Shown piece by piece: positions 36,201 through 45,026 of a DNA stretch of 64,000 bases. Under the pieces are notes generated by a model. That model ran no database searches and was not told where the DNA came from. It saw nothing but the letters and a program-made list of their open reading frames with translations. The position numbers and the translations under genes were made by a program. Every line of letters starts with the position of its first letter. Positions within the stretch are counted from its first letter, which is position 1. This DNA is from Legionella birminghamensis. Its GTDB lineage: Bacteria; Pseudomonadota; Gammaproteobacteria; Legionellales; Legionellaceae. The stretch covers positions 3,082,501-3,146,500 of the forward strand of contig NZ_UGNW01000001.1 of NCBI RefSeq assembly GCF_900452515.1, given 5' to 3'.

Positions 36201-39200
36201 AGACTGGGAAAAATTTAAGACCGAAAACCCTAATGTCAGCAGGCTGGTTAAAAATGAACAACGGGTGTTGCAACACTGGCCTGTATTCATTCAGGCATGG
36301 CAATACGGCGGGGTTGAGGCCGTCAAAACTTTTCTGAGCCTAAAGGATCAGGATTTACTCCTCAATGTTCCGACAGCCTGCTCAATTTTGTATGCCAAAC
36401 AACCTGAATTAATGGAATGGGCAATACAATGGGCGCGCAGCGGAACTTTGAATCAGACAGATTTATGCGCCCTTGGTCAGGTTTATTATAAATATGGGGA
36501 GGAAACACTCGCTCTTTTAACCTCCAAATTACGACAAATTGAACAGCAATTAGGCAAAGAATTCTTTCAAAAATTCCACAGTGAGGTTTTAAGAAGCAGC
36601 GAGAATTATAATTCTTTTATTAACCCTGCATTCTTTCAGGCCATTGACAGCATGATGGAAACCCTCTCGCCAGCGAGAGCTAAACCGCTTCGAGATGCCT
36701 GGTTAAGTTTCTGCAGCAAGCATCTGCAACATGTTCCAGCGGAACAAGTGGATGTGCTGTGGAAAGCATTTGATTATTTTGTAAAAGAACTCACTGATAT
36801 GGGGCTGGCTTTATCCGGTGACGAGTTTGCCGATCTTGAACCGCGCAATATGCTGGTCACGTTGGATCGTATCCTTGATTCTTTAAGAAGCTTACCGGCG
36901 CAGGATGAAAAAGCGCGCCTTTTGAAATCACTTGGCAAACTTGACTTGACCCATGGCGGTGTACACTATGCCATTCAGCAGGAGCGTTTCAAATATTTTG
37001 ACAAAGATCTGGAGCTCTACGATTTTGTCAAAGGCAAACCCACCTATGCCCCTGATTTAAAAACACTCTATCAATGGGATGCAACAGAGGCAGCGCTGAA
37101 TATCCGAAGAACGCTGGCAACCCGTCCCCAATTTACATACGGCGACTATACCCTTCTCAGCAAGGCAATAGCCAATGACAACCCCTTATCACGCCATCAG
37201 CTCATGTGGCTCCTGTATACCCGCTATGATGCCCGACAGGTTGCAGCTGCTTTGGATACAGTCAGGGGACTTCCCGTTCAACTAGTGGCAAATATCGCCC
37301 AACATCTTCATCAGGCTGCTTTTCAATTTGGCCATGACCAGCTGGCGATTTCGCTGAGTACGCTGGAAAAAACCCAGGATCTTTTACAAGGTAACCGGGC
37401 AAACGAGTTACTCCGCAAGTACCCCCATGGCAATTTCCTCGAAGCGCTTAACCTTTTGGTCGAAGGAAATAACCAGGCCAAGATGGAGCCATTCCTTGGA
37501 TTATTTGAAACCCAGGTGAAATTTCCCTCGAAATACCCACAATTTCTTAAAAACGAAGCTTATAAAGCCGCTACTTTATTCGGTGCCTTAAGCAAGGAAC
37601 AATTACAGGCATTTATCGATGCAACCAGTGATTTGAGCCTGGCAGTGCAAAATGAACTGGAAGTAGTACTGAAGCATTTACTCTCCGTCAATTTTGAACA
37701 AGGTAATCCACAAGCCCTGCACAAGCCTGAGAACTGGAAAGCCTTCCTCAAAGCGATAAAGGACATGAATGAAAAACCGGTAAACCGCTCTGCAATACGC
37801 AAAGCGTTTATCACTTCACTTAACGATCAGGATATTGCATTTAAATATTCGCGCTCAGGCGAGTTTCGCAATCTGGTTGAAGAAGATCGTCCTGGCCAGA
37901 TTGGTACATTCGTTGACCACCAACACCGGCTCTGGGATTTCCTGAAGAATCATATTGTAGTTCCTACAGGAGGAGATGCCCAGGAAGCGCTGCGTCCATT
38001 AATGGCATTTTTTACCCGCCTGCAACTGAACAGAACCTACCTCAATGAAGTAGAGCCTCTGCTGGCCGTTCTTGAGAAAACCGGCAAAGATCAGGTGTGG
38101 AGCGCCAGTTATTTCAGTCAAATACTTGATGTATTAAAACCTGAAGACGAACAAGTCGCCTTCCCGCTCGACATGCTGCAAGTGATCCTCAAAGATGAAT
38201 TGCTGAAGGCAAAACCCATTGATAATGCCGAGAAGGATTTCCCGCAGGCTTTAACTATCCCCTTAAAAGGAATTTTGAAAAATACAACCTTCAACCGGCA
38301 ACAACAAGCCGTATTATGCCAGCTGGCCTTGAAGGAATATCAGTATTCCCGTAACACCGTCCTGCTTGCTGACATAATCAACTTGTTATCCTCAGAGCAG
38401 CATGAAGCCAGCCGCGACTCTGCTTTGCAGATCCTAAGCACGGCTTCGAGTATGGCTGAGCTGGAAAACCGCTTTAATAAGTTAAGACAACTCCTTAATC
38501 ATACGGTAGAGAACGAGACCGTCAGAGGGATATGGGAAAAGACTACATCCCTATGGTTAAAAGCCATGGCAGCGGCTCCCCGTGAAGAAGCCCTGTTTAA
38601 TAAGGTAATGGGCAAATTTACGGATGAGCAAAGCGAAGAACGCTCTTTATTATTCCATATTATTGCCTGGAGCAGTTTACAACCTGGTCTGCGTGATAAA
38701 GAAGCCTATGAGTATGAGCTGGATAAAAAAGCTCCAAAACTGGTGGATCGTCTGAGTACCCTATCCGTCGAGGAATTAAGGGCGCTTGCAGCAACCTATC
38801 CCAAGCAGCCTTCACCCGGCGCTGACGATCTGGTTCGCATTCTCAAGCGTGTCGATGATGGCCGTAATTTCCAAACAGAACTCGCTGCTTTCCTGAAAAA
38901 TCCACATCCGGAAGTTCGCCCCGACTATAGTCATGTCGCCAAAACCCGCGCTGCCGACTTGCGCCGTATGTTTACTGAAACCCGGGTGACCGATGGCAAG
39001 ACCAATCGTCCATTGTCGGCTACGGAAATTGCACGCATCAGCCTCATGTTCTCTGAGCTCAAGCAATTGGAAACGGGCAAGACTTTTATTGATGGCTATC
39101 ATAAACCCATCACTGAACTTAGCCAGGAAGAATTGTCAGAAGCCTTCCATCGTTTATGCAAGAGCCCAACCAGTGACAGCCAGCAAGTTCAAATCTGGGC

Positions 39201-42200
39201 GCTGCTCTTTCATGCCCTGGGGGTCACCACCAGAAAATACCCGCATATGGCGCAGCAATTTGCCTTGATTGCCAATGACGTGGCCATCAATGCACCCAGC
39301 AGGGTTCTTAAACTGGCTACCGGGGAAGGAAAAAGCCATTTTGTGGCCATGCGCGCTGCGAAAAAAGCAGCCCAAGGGAAAACGGCAACCGTTTTCACTG
39401 CCAAACGCAGTCTTGCCGAACGGGATCTAGAGGATTATGAAGCCCTTTTTGATTATTTAAATATCAAAACCTCACTGATTAATCCCAAGTCAACCCGCGA
39501 AAGCTATACTGAAGCCCAAGTGCATTATACAACGCTGGGTGATTTGTCTCTGTTCCTTGATGAACAAAGCTATCAGGGTAAACCCATTGACATTGATCCT
39601 GACAAAACAGAAGGATTGGGCGATGAGCTCGATTACACTTACTTTGATGAGGGGCGTAAAACAGAATATAACTATGCACGTCCAACGGGACGCACTCCCA
39701 AGCAAATGATATGGTTTTATCAGGCCATGAATGAGTTTTATGATCAAAACCGTGCTCGCCTCGATAAAGAACAGGTTACCATGGCGAGCGCAAGGGAACT
39801 CTTAACCTTCCTGATTGACAAAGCCAAGGAAGATGAAGAAAAACTGAATTTCCTTAGCCAATTATCCCGCGACGGGCTGCAGTTAGTCGGCTGGCTTCAA
39901 TCTGCACATGATGCCGCCTCAATGGAACGGGGTATCAATTTCTCGGTCGTTGAAGAGAATGTTCAAATTGGTGAAGCCTCATACCTTCTAAAAGAAATTA
40001 TCCCGTTGACCTCCAGTAACCAAAAGGCCAAAGGCTCTACCTTCAGTGCCGGCGTCCACCAGTTACTGGCTGTGCGGCTTAATGAGGAGGCTAAAACCCG
40101 CAATGAAGCGCAAAACTATCACGTGCATGCGGAAAGCCATATCATCAGCTCGCAGGTGGCCAACAAGCTGCTGAGGAATTTGTGGAAGCATTGGGAAGGC
40201 TATACTGGCTCCGTATCCAGTTCACAGGCCCAGGCTTTAAACACTGAGCAAGGCACACAGGTACTGCAGGTGTCAACTAACCAGCGTGACTTGCGCGAAT
40301 GGCATAAAGCGAAGTTTTATCAAAGACCCGAGCAACGCATTGAAGCAATGCTTCATCAGCTCAAACATTGCATGGCCAACAATCAGTCCGTACTGTTTGG
40401 CTGTAAGAATGATAAAAAAGTACTTGAAATTAAAGAAATACTAAAAGCTCATTTAAGCGAAGAAGAGCTGGGTAAAATCATCTTCTATACCAACGAAGAC
40501 GAGGAAACCAGCAGTGCGATCCTTGAGCGCAAACAGCGCATGGAAAACTGGAAAGGCGGTAAAAAGCAAACCGGTATAACGCTCGTTGCTTCCGGTTTCG
40601 GCCGCGGTGATAATGTCGGGGTTGAAGCGGTGTTTATCTTCGACACCGGAGATGTTAATGACTTGCTTCAAACAGGGGGCCGTACTGCCCGGAATGGTGA
40701 AGAGGGACAAGTTTTCCAATTCTATCTTGAAGATGAACTGAAGGCTGAGCGCCGACAGCTTAAAGCAACAATTGATGCGACCCCCGGCATCGATCATAGG
40801 GCTATTGAAGGCATTCTGGACGGTGTACCTGGTGACAATGAGAATGAAAAACTCTTTAGTCAGGTCATGCTGCTGCGCGAATATGTATTTACCTTACAGA
40901 ATTCCGCAAACCAGGGCTTCCGCGCAGGGATGGCGCAATTCTCCGGTTGGGGGCTGCAGCTGATTTCCAACTTCCTTGATCCGGTGCAGGCCAACGAGTT
41001 TACCAATATGGTAACCCGCCATATCCACGGTTTGGAAAAGCAATGGCTCAGTATCTCGGCTAAGCAACACTTAACGCCCACTGAAAAAGTGCGTGAGATA
41101 GAAGTCAAAATTATCGAAACTGCCCGCCATCTCCAAGAGGATTATGGAGTACTCATTGGCAAAACAGATGGTATCCCAGCCTTTAAATTCACAGAAGCGC
41201 CACAGATTGATCTAGTGATTGCACTGGAAAAATTCACCCCCTCTGATAAAAATACCCGCGCCCTGGCTTCACTCGGTTCGAAAATTGCCGCTTTACCCGC
41301 AGACGGTGTTTCTCCTGAAGCGATGACCGAAATCCCCAAACAGCTGGACACTCTCGCCAGCAAGCCGGATATGCTGCAAACGTTTAACACTGAAGCGGCC
41401 AGTTTCCAAACACTTGGAGAGTTGCTGGATCAACTCAATATTCGTGTTCTGCAGATTACTCAGCGTTCTGATCTGTATGAGCGGACAAAGAAAGGTTCGA
41501 TCACAACCCCGAAAGCAGAGTCACTCTTAAAAAAACTCAGTTCAGAGCAGAAAGAAAACTATCTCAAACTGACTGGAAAGTTAACCCCACCATTGCAGGA
41601 GATGATAGGACAGTGGTTAACTGAGCCTGGCCCACGCAGCGGCGCAGCAAGGATTGAGAAAATCCTGCCTCTGTTGAAATATCTGAGCGGCTTTACAGAA
41701 GCTGAGCAGAAACGCTTGGGCGCCCAGTATATGGAGAATATTGAAAATCTGATTGCGGACACCCCTTCACAACTCATGGAAAGCCGTTTTTCAGGCAAAA
41801 CGATGAGTTACTCTGAGAATGAAAGTCTATGGCGCCTCGCCAGTGCATTCCCTAATCATGAAGGTGAGCTGTTCACATTACTGAAAGAAGCAGCCGAGCC
41901 GAATTATGTGCACCGTATCCGGATGTTCAGAAGATGCGAGGATTTGATTACCCGCCTGCCAGAAAAAGACCGCGCGGTATTCCTGGAACATTTTGCCAAG
42001 GCAATGACTCACTTTTCGGATGGGGTTAACTGGGATGCTTTCAGTGCCGTGGTGAAGAAAACGGAACGCTGGTGGAATTTGGACGCAGGAAAATACCGTG
42101 AAGATCTGCAAAATCTGTGGCGTTCCCTTGCTGAAGATTTAACCGATGCGCATCCCCCCGCAGTTGCCTCTATATTGTCTCAACAAGGAAAAGCCTGGTT

Positions 42201-44295
42201 TCAAAATCTACAGCTGGCTGTTAAAACAGCACCTGAGATTGCTATCCGTATCCAGCCGCAGCAATGGAAAACACTGTATGACCTGTGGAGAAAAGAAGGT
42301 AACTTCACTCCAGAACAACAGAGGGAATCTGGAGCGGTACTCAGTAAATTGCTTACTTCCTGGTTACCCATACCCGATTTTGACCAGCGTGTGGAACATG
42401 CCCTGCAAAGTTACAAACATTTTATGGAAAGAGGTAAACGGGAAAACCATCCCAATCTTGATAAGGCATCCGTCTGGTTTTTAACACTTCTGAATGAGAA
42501 ACCTGCTGTGCTGGATGAATTGGACCGATTTGTAAACAGACCGTCATTTACACTGGAAAATTTACAAAAAAATCTGTCCGTTTATAATTTTAGCGAACAA
42601 GAAACTCAAGCCCTGCTGCGCATGCTGAATGACACGCAGATGAATCTGAAAGATTTCTCTGTTTGCTGTCAATCACTGGCTACAGCAAAAGATATTCTCT
42701 CAAAAAGTACCAATTTAAGTCAGCAAGATGTTGAGGAGTTCACCCGCTCCATCCCAACCCTGTCTTCGCCAAACTTGAATATCCTGTTAAAAACATGGAT
42801 TAGCTTCCAGGATAATATTAAAGCCAACCCAATTTCATTAATCCAATCGGTTAAATATGGATCTAATGTCACCTTGTCATCTGAACGAGTGGGATTGCTG
42901 ACCAAAGCCTTACTGATAGCCACAGGTTCGCAGCCTCAGCCCTCTCCGGAAAAACTGAGTTATATTGTTACCGGTATTAACCGCTTTCAGGCAGCTCAAC
43001 ACGACAACAATGATGTCGTGAAGTTAATAGGCTTCCTCGAGCGCAATGAATTTCCAGCAGAGCAATATCTCTATGACAATCTGGCTTCCTATTCATCCAC
43101 CATTCCTTCTTCAGAGCAGGATGAGTTGAAAGAGATTATCGACTGGTTTTATGAAAATGGTCAGAAACACCGCGGAAATGTTGAGACACTCAAGCAACTT
43201 GCTGAAAAAGAAAATTGGTATAAATTCGATAACAGTACGCCAAATCAGGCCAAGAATCGGGTTATCTGGATGCATCTGCTCAATCACAACGCCTTTGTGA
43301 CTGAGGACTTGAATAATGGATCCCGTAAGATTAACTGGTCAGCGGCTAAAAACGAAAAGCTTCTTGAACATGGTTTACGACATTATATCAATGAAACCCA
43401 AAAGCTTTTGGCGAAAAAACCAAGCGCGAGTGTAAGTCTGGTAAGGGATTTAGCCCCTCAACAGCAGCAGGGATTGTTAAAACTTGCGAATGAACTGGAG
43501 ATTATTGGCAGATCGCATCTTGATCTGAAGCAATTGCACCGCCAGCCCGAGAGCCAGGCAATTCGGGCAGAACTGGAAGGCAATTTGAAAAAAATAGGCA
43601 AAAAATACGAAGCCTCTTTATTCAAATCCGACTCTCGCAAACACCAGTATGCCAGCCTACAACGCAAGCTGGATAACGTTCGCGGCGAAGGCAACCGTTA
43701 TATTCAGCTGATGGATGTTATCCGCACAACACGCAATCAGATCTTGTCAGAGGATATTCTGGAAAATACGATTCGAGCCGGTGGTAAAAAGCTCAATCGC
43801 AGCGGCCATAGCCGAATATTCAGCACCTTAAACCAAATGGAAGATCAGATAGTCCGCCATTGGGTGCAGGATGTCAGCGCGCTGCAGGACTTCCAGATTT
43901 ATCAGGATCGTTGTAAGGAAGACGTATTGGGCTTAGCGGTGAAGCTTCAAGAGATGACTAGCGCCCATTTCGATGAGAACTTCAGCAAAGCACCCGGCAA
44001 GGGAGCAGTGAGCCGATTCATCCATTGGGCCAAGTCCACTGAGGATAATAAAGCCCGGATTCAACGTTTATCGGCTACGCTGGACACTTTCATCCGAGAC
44101 TACCAGACAAATCCTTTAGCGATAGAAGGCGAGGCTCTTAAGGAGTTTTCTGAAAAGATAAAAGACGAAATGTCGAAACTGCCAGGTCACTTACAGGCAG
44201 TCGCCCAGGAAATACTGAGCCGTTCTGAATCCTTAAGTACTCATCTTATCAACGTACAGCAAAACCCGCTCCCAGGCAGTCAGCTGAATGAGTGA
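33211..44295 (+). CDS. Giant SecA-like ATPase protein 1 (3694 residues)
   Basis: The only clear domain in this very long protein is a SecA-type DEAD motor at about residues 2020-2570. It shows Walker A TGEGKS (2037-2042), motif II DELD (2138-2141) followed by a SecA-like FDEGRK, a preprotein-crosslinking-like block AGVHQLLAVRL, YTGS (from 2331), GRGD and the arginine fingers GGRTAR (2489-2494). Everything else looks helical: an N-terminal unit with a degenerate CE-peptidase-like pattern (192-255), one leucine-rich segment (493-525), a Gln-rich PLQRGGGVQLQMQQQQ stretch (779-812), and a C-terminal tail with one 110-residue repeat unit (from about 3060). No signal peptide or membrane helix is present. 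AGGA precedes the ATG. A role as a secreted effector motor is inference. Confidence 0.9.
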   Translation: MYTDNYPNLHQKYKFDNFEEIIGALEGRFHGLFNLAVLEEEIKNKRNGSYTEFFDQVMSKLNSSKLFTEAEVSAKIADLLVNDDSVRNCFLKRMVFVPPLDGQPSTQLGFLEKTATGQLKAAEPVTYLDMLRLVQNLKELAGKGYGRSPTPTNFAVYNLNDINSENSEDIAAQIMLRDALVVNFNRDPKGEAKWGVIDLRNKHNPQIYCETPLSEAEKREVEQRLPIKYKEVQARQANNLPSTGYTAIAWLDQNISQAWNFDTSSDFNNLLGSYVFVQFRGDGTSIEYKFSPGEYQAFCTQEFKTVNNASYGSGYSSNSTWQGYVPVKFASMSVLPEINKQPITPNSLYDVMQAFGSGKINESQFDTITHHAYRSNIPGFARTMTEYGNPRLLTVENGKAELRIPDKIDEDGLRDAHYKACRPTNTNAAHFNKLTRTPHHYGAYPQEDMASAMVIHTFRSQSKQAVLNIKLPAKFALNAEESKLIINQVQENAYLTELNINSDNQSLAGLKAALLPALGRNRWLKECGYLPPMVDNFWQRAARYWLLHLNEHTDLAQNKNEHKLFKQCVEDMGTRGLEEVLAFLKNPELCDNLLGIYGRNRPLFYLACQQHEVKEYLDLLIGHLSQNHPFPFSELSAAYQPGHDKSYLSLLGFVNERDSFEQIYLTDCLRHKKDFAGFLRAMAKEAQQGKWTGLVVIPELEMEKTATEEYRELRSLYRQINNIILNNRHLKQGAEISQKIKDSSNFAQGKGAAGEGNKTAKAIADSINLQFAATEKGPWPLQRGGGVQLQMQQQQEVQQQRQMQKETQRLRMVMKEEVITAEMVTYKNIDKLLGHYYKNYKAENACDPERFAPLKYEGESELESFFHTWINAEPSVKASQVISAMTQEAAKMLLRHHTRVSSGLDLNNLPRGFYTQRSKDGQLILCYNTEMGYSNGINTPLTLDLQVSKPVAEFWEGDFRQFDIDFYLANNPKLDSAKSFQPLVLFEVLQPAKNYQKDWEKFKTENPNVSRLVKNEQRVLQHWPVFIQAWQYGGVEAVKTFLSLKDQDLLLNVPTACSILYAKQPELMEWAIQWARSGTLNQTDLCALGQVYYKYGEETLALLTSKLRQIEQQLGKEFFQKFHSEVLRSSENYNSFINPAFFQAIDSMMETLSPARAKPLRDAWLSFCSKHLQHVPAEQVDVLWKAFDYFVKELTDMGLALSGDEFADLEPRNMLVTLDRILDSLRSLPAQDEKARLLKSLGKLDLTHGGVHYAIQQERFKYFDKDLELYDFVKGKPTYAPDLKTLYQWDATEAALNIRRTLATRPQFTYGDYTLLSKAIANDNPLSRHQLMWLLYTRYDARQVAAALDTVRGLPVQLVANIAQHLHQAAFQFGHDQLAISLSTLEKTQDLLQGNRANELLRKYPHGNFLEALNLLVEGNNQAKMEPFLGLFETQVKFPSKYPQFLKNEAYKAATLFGALSKEQLQAFIDATSDLSLAVQNELEVVLKHLLSVNFEQGNPQALHKPENWKAFLKAIKDMNEKPVNRSAIRKAFITSLNDQDIAFKYSRSGEFRNLVEEDRPGQIGTFVDHQHRLWDFLKNHIVVPTGGDAQEALRPLMAFFTRLQLNRTYLNEVEPLLAVLEKTGKDQVWSASYFSQILDVLKPEDEQVAFPLDMLQVILKDELLKAKPIDNAEKDFPQALTIPLKGILKNTTFNRQQQAVLCQLALKEYQYSRNTVLLADIINLLSSEQHEASRDSALQILSTASSMAELENRFNKLRQLLNHTVENETVRGIWEKTTSLWLKAMAAAPREEALFNKVMGKFTDEQSEERSLLFHIIAWSSLQPGLRDKEAYEYELDKKAPKLVDRLSTLSVEELRALAATYPKQPSPGADDLVRILKRVDDGRNFQTELAAFLKNPHPEVRPDYSHVAKTRAADLRRMFTETRVTDGKTNRPLSATEIARISLMFSELKQLETGKTFIDGYHKPITELSQEELSEAFHRLCKSPTSDSQQVQIWALLFHALGVTTRKYPHMAQQFALIANDVAINAPSRVLKLATGEGKSHFVAMRAAKKAAQGKTATVFTAKRSLAERDLEDYEALFDYLNIKTSLINPKSTRESYTEAQVHYTTLGDLSLFLDEQSYQGKPIDIDPDKTEGLGDELDYTYFDEGRKTEYNYARPTGRTPKQMIWFYQAMNEFYDQNRARLDKEQVTMASARELLTFLIDKAKEDEEKLNFLSQLSRDGLQLVGWLQSAHDAASMERGINFSVVEENVQIGEASYLLKEIIPLTSSNQKAKGSTFSAGVHQLLAVRLNEEAKTRNEAQNYHVHAESHIISSQVANKLLRNLWKHWEGYTGSVSSSQAQALNTEQGTQVLQVSTNQRDLREWHKAKFYQRPEQRIEAMLHQLKHCMANNQSVLFGCKNDKKVLEIKEILKAHLSEEELGKIIFYTNEDEETSSAILERKQRMENWKGGKKQTGITLVASGFGRGDNVGVEAVFIFDTGDVNDLLQTGGRTARNGEEGQVFQFYLEDELKAERRQLKATIDATPGIDHRAIEGILDGVPGDNENEKLFSQVMLLREYVFTLQNSANQGFRAGMAQFSGWGLQLISNFLDPVQANEFTNMVTRHIHGLEKQWLSISAKQHLTPTEKVREIEVKIIETARHLQEDYGVLIGKTDGIPAFKFTEAPQIDLVIALEKFTPSDKNTRALASLGSKIAALPADGVSPEAMTEIPKQLDTLASKPDMLQTFNTEAASFQTLGELLDQLNIRVLQITQRSDLYERTKKGSITTPKAESLLKKLSSEQKENYLKLTGKLTPPLQEMIGQWLTEPGPRSGAARIEKILPLLKYLSGFTEAEQKRLGAQYMENIENLIADTPSQLMESRFSGKTMSYSENESLWRLASAFPNHEGELFTLLKEAAEPNYVHRIRMFRRCEDLITRLPEKDRAVFLEHFAKAMTHFSDGVNWDAFSAVVKKTERWWNLDAGKYREDLQNLWRSLAEDLTDAHPPAVASILSQQGKAWFQNLQLAVKTAPEIAIRIQPQQWKTLYDLWRKEGNFTPEQQRESGAVLSKLLTSWLPIPDFDQRVEHALQSYKHFMERGKRENHPNLDKASVWFLTLLNEKPAVLDELDRFVNRPSFTLENLQKNLSVYNFSEQETQALLRMLNDTQMNLKDFSVCCQSLATAKDILSKSTNLSQQDVEEFTRSIPTLSSPNLNILLKTWISFQDNIKANPISLIQSVKYGSNVTLSSERVGLLTKALLIATGSQPQPSPEKLSYIVTGINRFQAAQHDNNDVVKLIGFLERNEFPAEQYLYDNLASYSSTIPSSEQDELKEIIDWFYENGQKHRGNVETLKQLAEKENWYKFDNSTPNQAKNRVIWMHLLNHNAFVTEDLNNGSRKINWSAAKNEKLLEHGLRHYINETQKLLAKKPSASVSLVRDLAPQQQQGLLKLANELEIIGRSHLDLKQLHRQPESQAIRAELEGNLKKIGKKYEASLFKSDSRKHQYASLQRKLDNVRGEGNRYIQLMDVIRTTRNQILSEDILENTIRAGGKKLNRSGHSRIFSTLNQMEDQIVRHWVQDVSALQDFQIYQDRCKEDVLGLAVKLQEMTSAHFDENFSKAPGKGAVSRFIHWAKSTEDNKARIQRLSATLDTFIRDYQTNPLAIEGEALKEFSEKIKDEMSKLPGHLQAVAQEILSRSESLSTHLINVQQNPLPGSQLNE

Positions 44296-44317
44296 TATAG
44301 GAAATCCGTTCACCCTG

Positions 44318-44345
44318 AGGAGGAGCTATGCTCCTCCTTTTATTT
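44318..44345 (+). terminator. Rho-independent terminator of giant gene 1
   Basis: AGGAGGAGC and GCTCCTCCT pair perfectly over nine bases around a three-base loop and are followed by TTTATTTT. It lies 23 bases past the stop codon, so giant gene 1 is a single transcription unit separate from giant gene 2. Confidence 0.85.
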
Positions 44346-44393
44346 TGTACGGCTTCTAACTCGTTGTAAACGTACTGCGACGAAAACCTAATC

Positions 44394-44623
44394 GTATTCC
44401 CGCGGCAAAAACCCAATCGTATTCCCGCGATGTAGACCCAACCGTATTCCCGCGATGTAGACTCAACCGTATTCCCGCGATGTAGACTCAACCGTATTCC
44501 CGCGGTGTAGACTCAACCGTATTCCCGCGATGTAGACTCAACCGTATTCCCGCGGTGTAGACTCAACCGTATTCCCGCGGTGTAGACTCAACCGTATTCC
44601 CGCGGCAAAGACCGCGGGACCCA
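44394..44623 (+). repeat. Tandem array of half-palindromes, 25-bp period, ending in an intact palindrome
   Basis: Eight units start exactly every 25 bases from 44394 (44394, 44419, 44444, 44469, 44494, 44519, 44544, 44569). Each reads GTATTCCCGCGG or GTATTCCCGCGA followed by TGTAGACTCAACC, with the first two more divergent. The ninth copy (44594-44623) continues through the loop into CCGCGGGACCCA and is the left end of element copy B. The array lies in the 731-base gap between the two giant genes. Confidence 0.92.
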
Positions 44624-44749
44624 CATGATGCCTATTCCGGGTATCAGTCTTGTGCCTCTTCACTCTCTATTTTTTGGCAATATTGTAAAATTCAAAGACC
44701 ATGTTCGGCCACCAGACATAGGCCCCGCGGTCGCAGCCGCGGGGATTCG
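44593..44749 (-). mobile_element. MITE-like palindrome-bounded element, copy B (157 bp)
   Basis: The two ends (44593-44623 and 44719-44749) are 31-base palindromes in inverted orientation. Read on the minus strand the interior has ATGTCTGGTGG and CATG inside the first end, then ACAATATTGCC with a run of A (44668-44688), and CATCATGTGG at the second end, matching copies A and C block by block. One end is expanded into the 25-bp array. Nothing is encoded inside. Confidence 0.75.
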
Positions 44750-44773
44750 ATTGCTAATGCATTAGCTATCGAA
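44746..44773. repeat. 28-bp AT-rich palindrome at the edge of copy B
   Basis: TTCGATTGCTAATG and CATTAGCTATCGAA are reverse complements with a single mismatched pair. The palindrome starts inside the last bases of copy B and extends into flanking DNA, so it could be a preferred target site or a protein-binding site. Confidence 0.5.
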
Positions 44774-44866
44774 TTGAAACAGTCTAACCCAAATTGTATT
44801 AGCACCGTTCGGCCTGAGACATAAGCTGAAGTTTAGCTGTCTAAATTTGTGAGGATCACTCAGACA

Positions 44867-44897
44867 TGGGTCCCGCGGTCTAGTCCGCGGGAATTCG
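44867..44897 (-). repeat. Solo 31-bp palindromic end with adjacent ATGTCTG
   Basis: TGGGTCCCGCGG, six bases, CCGCGGGAATTCG is a terminal palindrome in inverted orientation. The neighbouring CAGACA is the complement of the TGTCTG block found inside complete copies, so this is one end of an element whose other end has been lost. It lies about 70 bases before the PmrA box of giant gene 2. Confidence 0.7.
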
Positions 44898-44964
44898 ATG
44901 GTTGGCTCGCTTTCTCGTATCACCGGTGAAGAATAGGCTTCAGGCCAAACAAGTTTCTGCTTTT

Positions 44965-45005
44965 CTTAATATTTCTTTAAGGAAATCCGTCTAAACTAGT
45001 ACAAA
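44965..45005 (+). promoter_or_regulatory. PmrA box and -10 element of giant gene 2
   Basis: CTTAAT at 44965, five bases, TTTAAG at 44976 is again a perfect YTTAAK-N5-YTTAAK PmrA box; its first half extends to CTTAATATT, the full Legionella consensus. Candidate -10 boxes are TAAACT at 44992 and TACAAA at 45000. The site is followed 45 bases later by the start codon. Confidence 0.78.
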
Positions 45006-45026
45006 ATTTTATCTACAGGATTCTTC

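Noticed and set aside
44249-44491. Minus-strand open frame across the end of giant gene 1 and the 25-bp array
   Set aside because: It overlaps the coding end of giant gene 1 and consists mainly of array sequence.
44394-44623. 25-bp periodic repeats considered as a replication-origin iteron array
   Set aside because: The units are derived from one arm of the dispersed palindrome, and no replication initiator gene or AT-rich melting region lies nearby.
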